Shown here piece by piece: positions 57,639 to 64,000 of a stretch of 64,000 bases of DNA. The position numbers and the translations under genes are program-made. How positions within the stretch are numbered: the stretch's first letter is position 1; each line of letters opens with the position of its first letter. The notes beneath the pieces were generated by a model that ran no database searches, was not told the origin of the DNA, and saw only the letters and a list, made by a program, of their open reading frames with translations. The DNA is from Pyxicephalus adspersus (Eukaryota > Chordata > Amphibia > Anura > Pyxicephalidae): contig NC_092863.1 of NCBI RefSeq assembly GCF_032062135.1, positions 17,307,175 through 17,371,174 of the forward strand, given 5' to 3'.

Positions 57639-57646
57639 TTCTAGAG

Positions 57647-58309
57647 CAGTGTCAAACTCTCGCCCGGGGGCCAAATCTGGCCCCCAACATCCTTTTTTTG
57701 GCCCCCAAAGGAATCCTAAATATGTACTGCAGCTAAATAGCGCCGCTACTACAATTCCCGGCATCACTCGCATCTTTAGACCAGCGGGCTCTCTGCCTAT
57801 GCATGGCCCCACATTGGGCTGTTTTATAGACGCAAATAATGCCGGGATATTAAGTAGCGCGCTATTTCAATGTAGAGCGAAATTTAGCGGCGGGCCTCAT
57901 AAGATTTAGCTCCGCATTGACCGCGTCTGACATTTCCAGCATTCCCCCTCAGCGGTACTTTTCCTTGGTACTCCAAGGCATGGACTTGAATGATTGGATT
58001 TTCATCTAACAATATTATTATTATTATTTTTAGCCTGTGCAAAAATGTTACGATTGAAATTCAACTCAGAAGGCTACAAAAAGAGAAAGGCAGAGGATTT
58101 TTTCTTAAATAAAATTAAAAAAAAAATGTTTATGCATCTTTCTCTATTATAAGCTTGTTTCAGATTTAATGTGAAGCAAAACCTCTTTGTTTCCATATGA
58201 AAAAGGTTTTTATCTAAAAAGAAGGAAAAATTTCCCCAAGTTTTTTAATATATTTCAAGGTTGGCCGGCGACTTTGTCTAAGTTTTTAATTTTGAGTTTG
58301 ACACCCCTG
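57647..58309. mobile_element. hAT-type MITE family G, perfect 8-bp duplication
   Basis: Starts CAGTGTCAAACTCTCGCCCG and ends AGTTTGACACCCCTG, an inverted pair. The duplication TTCTAGAG is exact at 57639-57646 and 58310-58317. The first 300 bp are GC-rich with several CpG; the right half is A-rich, with a segment (58050-58110) reading GAAATTCAACTCAGAAGGCT that might derive from a longer autonomous element. No transposase frame remains. Confidence 0.92.
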
Positions 58310-58317
58310 TTCTAGAG

Positions 58318-59989
58318 TCTGCGATTGCAAACTTCGACCTAAAACTAACATGCTTTATCTAAACAGTGCAAATCATATTGCCAATTCATAGATATGACTA
58401 GTATAGTTTTGGTGACTGCATTTTATATGACTTTTGGAAGTAAATCCATTAGCTGAGGACAGTTAAATATTCTGTAAGTACCTTATTTGAATGGTATACT
58501 GGTCATCATGATTAAGTTCTGTCACCTTGGTCCTAAACTTTAGACAGTTTTCATTTTGATTACCCTAACATGAAAGGTTTTCCTATGCTGCAAATTTACA
58601 GTCATGCATATCGTAATCCCATCTTTTATACGCCTATGCCTACGAAAGGATAAGGAATGCAGTGCTATGGAACGCAAAGCATGAAAACCTATTAAAAGAG
58701 ATAACCCGGAATGAAAGAGAAGTCATGTCCGGTGATACAGGTATGATTTACACCTAGTGATAAAAGATGGTTTAAGTAGGGGGATGGGCCTGGATAAAAT
58801 AAGCAAACCTTTCACTTTAGTTTAAGGTCCACTCTAAAGAAGAATTCCAGAAAGTTTAGCTCTACAGTAAGTGTAAGGCAGGGGTGATCAGTTTAGCAGA
58901 AAATGAACTCAACCACATTCTCTGACATTCCTAGTGGGCTGAACATATGCTACAACAAACAGAATTCAAAACCAGTTCTTGGGGATCAAAATGACAATGA
59001 GAACCTAAGCATGTCCTCACTGTCTGCCATGTCAGTTTCCATAATTCCTTAACACAGGTTTCCGATTAATTTCCATTCGGTGATATATTCTGTTGGTTTT
59101 GCCAGGACCAAGACTAATCACTCAAATCTTAGTGATGGCAGAATAATGAATAAAAAAATTTAAAACTGAACAATCCTTTGGAATATTTGGAGGAAGTAAC
59201 AGTATAATGCATTTTCAATTGTGTTATTACATTTTCTTCCAATTATTTGGCTTCCAGATATGTATTATGTTTTGCTGGTCAAAGAAAGTAAAGTTATTTA
59301 GCTCATGTAATGAGTCTTCCATATTGATACTTGGTAAAAGTGAAGAATATTTTCCAGTGAACCTCTTCTAGTGTTCAAAAACACTTTAAGGTTTATTGTA
59401 TTCTTGTTGGGACTAGTGCCTGGGAAATACCTTAAATAATTTACTTTTTGTCCTGAATTCCTCCTAAATTATTATTAATAATATTAAAATATCAATGCAC
59501 TTACTGCTTTTCAATGATCACTGTGAAGGTGTGTTATAGAAGTCTGCACTGGGGGTCTGTCACTAAAGGGGTCTATCAATAGGGGTCCAATCTGGGGGTC
59601 TGTTACGAAGGTCCTGTTTGAGAAAGATATGGTCCTTCAAGGGCTGCAGCAAATCTGTAAATAATTTCCAATCCTCTAAGCTATCCCTATTTATACAATG
59701 CCTAATATTTAGTGCAATTTTATGAAAGTCTAAAGTCGCTGCTGTGCTGCTCACTGCTATCTGTGCCAGGTAGAAAGTTGCAATGAACCATCTACTTGCT
59801 TCTGCTTTAACCCCTCATGCGCCTTCCCAAATATTTCCTTACTAGTCACTCATTATTTGTTGGAGGAGCAGGGGAGGGGGAACAAAGTACATAACAAGGC
59901 ATAGTAGGAAATGGAAAATGATGGTAAGTAATGGAAAAAAGATCAGACACCAGGGGTCTGGTGAAAAGTCTTTGCCCTCTATTTGCCAT
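58318..59989. other. IGFBP4: IGFBP4 intron, nothing recognised
   Basis: AT-rich sequence. A short degenerate G-rich repetition GGGGTCTGTCAC / GGGGTCTATCAA / GGGGTCTGTTAC occurs at 59552-59605. Confidence 0.45.
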
Positions 59990-60293
59990 TTTGGCACAGA
60001 ATGGGCCTTTTTGTTCAAAGAGAAAATTTTGCTGATCTCAGGCATGGGCAGTGGGATCAGCAAAATTTTTTTTTATCCTACCTCACCCGATCTCGCGCCT
60101 GGGTCAGGTGACGTGGGATGAAGAACCTGAAGAAGAAGATGGTGGTGCCCGAAGTGCTGGCCCTGGGTCAGATGCCGAGACGATGCGGCACCCGATGCCG
60201 GACATCCCCTGGAGTTATCGGACTGCCCTGCGGGATTAAAGGTTAAGTGTGTTTTGGTTGTTTGTTTTATTTTTGAGCATAGTTCCTCTTTAA
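59990..60293. mobile_element. TTAA-flanked MITE family B, copy 3 (5' truncated)
   Basis: Matches the right half of the copies at 7132 and 15377: TTTTTGTTCAAAGAGAAAAT, GGCATGGGCAGTGGGATCAG, GGTCAGGTGACGTGGGATGA, AGAAGATGGTGGTGCCCGAA, GGATTAAAGGTTAAGTGTG, and the right end GCATAGTTCCTCTTTAA with TTAA at 60290-60293. The left terminus is missing. TGACGT (60109-60114) is intact; the NRF1-like and YY1-like words carry one and two changes. Confidence 0.75.
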
Positions 60294-63200
60294 CAGTTAC
60301 CTACACCTTTGTATTTGCTTTGAAAATTTGTTTTCTGCCATGTTCTTCCTCAGATGCTAACCATACATATTTGTCCCAGGCCTAGAACAATATTTGGTGT
60401 CTTTACTACTCTGTATGGCCTAGGTATACTTTGTTGTATGGCCTAGGTTTTAGGAGATGCCACAGGAAATAATGCATCACAATAGAGATGAGAGCAATAA
60501 TTTTTTCTATGGAGTCTGCCACCACATAAACTTTTTAGCGAAGAAAAATCAGGAGAAACCAACTCAATGCCAGAATATGGTATGCCTCTCAGGTATCTAG
60601 TCATATTACCAAAAGTGTTATAAAAGTCTATTTAAAAAGTCTTATAAAGGTACAGTTATAAAATAAAGTCCAATGACACATCCACCTTAAACATTTAGCA
60701 ATATAAATCAACTTTTTATGCATCAAATGTCATTGGAAACTCAGATATTACTAAAATATTGTAAATGTAGCAGTGATAGCTTCACTTTACCTAGCTTGTA
60801 CAGAAATCAGAACTTCCATCAGGGCCCAGCAAGTCCTCCAACTACAAGGTGTCTGCAGAAAACTATAGAAGGGCAGATATAACACACCCAGCACAGGGAG
60901 AGAGCATTAGTAATCAGCTCCTGTAACCTCAATATGGCATTAAGAATAAACATGCCTCTTGCATTAGAATTTATTTTTTTAGTCCAGCAGGTTTACCACA
61001 GGTTCAAAAACAATGTCCTTTTCAAATAATAATGTCTAACAGTAGGATGCAGACAGACATTTAGAGTAATGTTTTCTAACTGTGTCATATTGCGGAAGTA
61101 AAACATCTTCTAAAGCCAAATCTGCACAGAGAACGTGATAACATGCTGACTTTTCAACATATACAGACAAATAAACACATAAAGACAAAGCAGAAATACA
61201 ATATAGTATATAATACTGAAATTCAAGTACCATTTAGGATGAAATGCACAGAAATGCAAGTTTTATGGACCTATATTTTTTTCCAAGGCAGAACACCACA
61301 TTGCACACGTTTCACATCTGTATGTTGTACTGCAATAAAATTCAGATCCATTGGGATAACATTTAAAATGATTGATGCCAAGATTTATGGGACACTAAAG
61401 AGGTACATCTAGGTATCTATTTTGTTTTTGTTACATTTTTTACATCTATGAAAAATGCACACATTTCTGCCTTACCAATAAATTCCCTGCATGGGAGGAT
61501 CATAGCAAAATCAAGGTTCAACTACATTACAAAAAGCAGTCAATATATCACTGTCAACATGCCTTACCAAAGGGGAAACTATAGGTATAATCTCATCATT
61601 GACCATGCAGTGTTCATAAAATGTAAAAGAAGGTCAGAGACCTATTGTTAGGCAGGTGAATCAGTTCATATATATACTGTAAATTACAGTTTAGAGATAA
61701 GCTGTTGGCGTGTTGGCATGTAAGGTGTACTTCAAACTGCCCAGCTTTTATCTTTTGCCCTGGAACATACACCAGAGAAATTGCCCTCATACCCTTGGTA
61801 ACCTAACTAGTATCGCTATGCCTATGTAACTGGGATTTCTTTTGCACCAAGGTACCATTAAGGTGAGGGGCAGTGTTATTCTAATATAGAATTTGCCTTT
61901 GCCACTTTGGATATTGGGGGTAAAGTGACAGTGTCTGTAAAAAGCCCTCAACCCCGTTCCTGACCCACTGATCCTCACCTTTCCAGAGTTCCCATATGCC
62001 TGTTATTACTGCGGTCCAATTACTGCATCACGGAGTAGATTATTTGTACACCTATACCAAGAAGCACTGGGTATTTTACACCGGCAAATGAAGGAATGGA
62101 AGGCAAGATTGGAGGATTGGTGGATGGGTCAACTTTGCATGGCTGATCAAGTCTCAATAAATTTAGCTACTTTGGCAGTGGAATAAGTCAGCCAAACATG
62201 GGTTATGATGGAATGAAACATCAAAAACCAAACATGCCTTTGTGTCCCCTTTTCTCAATATCTTCTGTACCTACTCATAAATGCCTCCAACTTTGCTCAT
62301 ATCTAATAGATTATTCACGATCACACGTCAACAACTACCCATCAAACTATGCAATTAATATATATTTTTTTAGCATGTGCATTCATAAATATCTTCTTAC
62401 AACCATGGTGGGGGATAAAATCAGTTTGTGCTTGGCTTGCAACTTTCTGTATAACCAAATAGGAGTAAACATAAAGATAATTACATGAATGTAAACTATT
62501 AGAAATTTACAGCCTTTATTAGCACATGCATGTAACTAAACAGATCACCAGATACAAATTCAAATGGCACAAGAACCAAAAAGTAAAAGATAAACACCAT
62601 AAAGCAATGACATTTACAGACTGCACGTGCTGCTATCCCAAGTTTATGAGGCAGAAGCATTTGTAAGGTTTGGAGGAATGTATTCATACAACAGACCAAA
62701 AGAACAGCTTGACAGAAAGCAGAGCCTGAACACAGCCCATGACTTTCAGAATGGACAGTGAAAAGTATAGAAATATTTATGAAAAGGGAAATACCTCCAT
62801 TGTTTCAGCTTTCTACTTTAAAGTACACCTGTTGCGTTTAAATATGCGTGAACGTGACTACATAAAAGGTGTCTGCACTTACTATTAGATGCATGATTTA
62901 ACAATTTAGGGCCCTGGCAAAATGTGTGCCAGTCTACTGCACAAACTTTGAAATGAGTCATGATTTAAGCTGTTTACACTGACACCATGGAACTTGGGGG
63001 TTATCTGCCTGTAGAATGCATGGATCATCCTTGGAGCATCTACAATTCATAGGATTTAGCACTAAGAGCCAGAGTGCCACTACTCCAGATGAGCACTCTT
63101 TTTCCTAAGGCTATTCTAGCTGGCCTATATCATATTGATATGTTTATAATAAAAAATGAAAAGGACACACTTAGACTATCCAAAGTATTTGGCCAGATTA

Positions 63201-63917
63201 TCCGTCCAAGCACGGTACTAGAATGACAGACTACCCAAAACGTAGAAACAAGTCAAAGGCGAGAGCAGCCTCCTGATTGGCTGTGGTGACAGTGGTTCAG
63301 GTAAAACCCAAAAGACTAGGCAGTCGCTCACATGGAAAGAGGACCCAGAGCAAGATCGAGAAATGATGAGTATGACACTTTAGATGAGTATTTCAGCAGA
63401 TTGTATACTTTTTTTTCCAGAAAAAGTTTGGAACTAGCCAACAGTGGGCAGCAAGCAAATATAGTAGGTAAGCAGTGAATCAGTAGAAAAGTAATTAGGA
63501 ACACAAAATCAGTAGAACACAGAAGGTCATTGGGGTCACAAGAGGCACTTTGGAACACAGCAGGTACTTGGGGTCCTAGCAAGCATTGGAGCCACAGGTA
63601 GAAACAGCATTGTGTTGCCTGAACTCTGTGTGACACACGTCTATGCATTTAGGTGCCTGTCTGATTGGCAGAGGCACCATCACTCAGGGCAATCCCCAGA
63701 TGTATTAAAAGCCATGCCCCAGAAAAAAATACCTGGCACTGTGCTAAAGGCCCAGTAGGTCTGACAAGCTCTAAGAAAACTTTTATGACTAATTTACCCT
63801 TTTAAACCTAACTCTGACGCACTGTATACAAACCTTGATTCTAGCTCCACATTGAAGCTCAACCCAGAAATCAGAACAAAACTACTATATATCACTTGAG
63901 TAGGCAGGGAATAGGGC
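60294..63917. other. IGFBP4: IGFBP4 intron, nothing recognised
   Basis: AT-rich unique-looking sequence with only chance frames. Searched on the - strand for the Cys-rich first IGFBP exon without success. Confidence 0.45.
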
Positions 63918-64000
63918 CAAGTACACATGTCAAATGATTATTTCTAGAGACACTAGAACGAGTGCTGTACACAAATCGCTGTTCAGGCACCTGTTGAATC
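63918..64000. mobile_element. MITE family E, copy cut by window end
   Basis: Starts AGGGCCAAGTACACATGTCA, then AATGATTATTTC, matching the inward-read right end of the element at 34716-35042 (GGGCCACGTACACACGTGCA, then ATGGTTCTTG). The rest lies beyond the window. Confidence 0.6.

Larger units (their letters stand above)
39581..64000 (-). other. IGFBP4: IGFBP4 intron 1, open at the right edge
   Basis: Upstream (- strand) of the central exon I find no exon encoding the signal peptide or the Cys-rich N-terminal IGF-binding domain (a GCGCC-type motif in a GC-rich exon). Exon 1 and the promoter should therefore lie beyond 64000, making intron 1 at least 24.4 kb. It contains the SINEs, hAT and Harbinger elements listed below. 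Confidence 0.7.

Overview
This is a vertebrate nuclear genomic window: AT-rich, with spliced genes, long introns and many interspersed repeats. The mix of DNA transposons (Harbinger-type, hAT-type and TTAA-flanked MITEs), an L2-type LINE, tRNA-derived SINEs and small foldback repeats suggests an anuran amphibian. That assignment comes from repeat style and protein divergence, not from a database match.

Two genes are supported, and both run off the window. On the + strand, positions 523-4070 hold the last five coding exons of a tensin-family gene: the end of the SH2-PTB linker and a complete C-terminal PTB domain. On the - strand, positions 36513-39580 hold the last three coding exons of an insulin-like growth factor binding protein, best matched to IGFBP4. 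They cover the variable central domain and the whole thyroglobulin type-1 domain. The two genes converge tail to tail. In human, IGFBP4 and TNS4 (CTEN) are convergent neighbours on 17q21, so the arrangement supports calling the tensin TNS4 rather than TNS1, TNS2 or TNS3. All eight exons have GT/AG borders and compatible phases, with no frameshift or internal stop.

Layout: 1-522 is a TNS4 intron; 523-4070 holds TNS4 exons; 4071 to about 6155 may be the TNS4 3' UTR; about 6.2-35.5 kb is intergenic and heavily colonised by transposons; 36513-39580 holds IGFBP4 exons; 39581-64000 is IGFBP4 intron 1. IGFBP4 exon 1 (signal peptide and N-terminal IGF-binding domain) was not found, so that intron is at least 24.4 kb.

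Repeats: several elements can be delimited to the base by target-site duplications. They are two Harbinger-type MITEs (TTA or TAA), hAT-type elements at 30034, 43188, 49380 and 57647 (perfect 8-bp duplications) and at 1883 and 19537 (decayed ones), and a TTAA-flanked family at 7132, 15377 and about 59990. A foldback family, an L2 LINE tail with an exact 95-bp internal duplication, two SINEs, a diverged 130-150 bp tandem array and microsatellites make up the rest.

No prokaryotic-style system, CRISPR array, complete novel gene or RNA gene was found. The least ordinary signal is the TTAA-flanked family, which carries matches to NRF1, CRE and YY1 sites in a fixed order.
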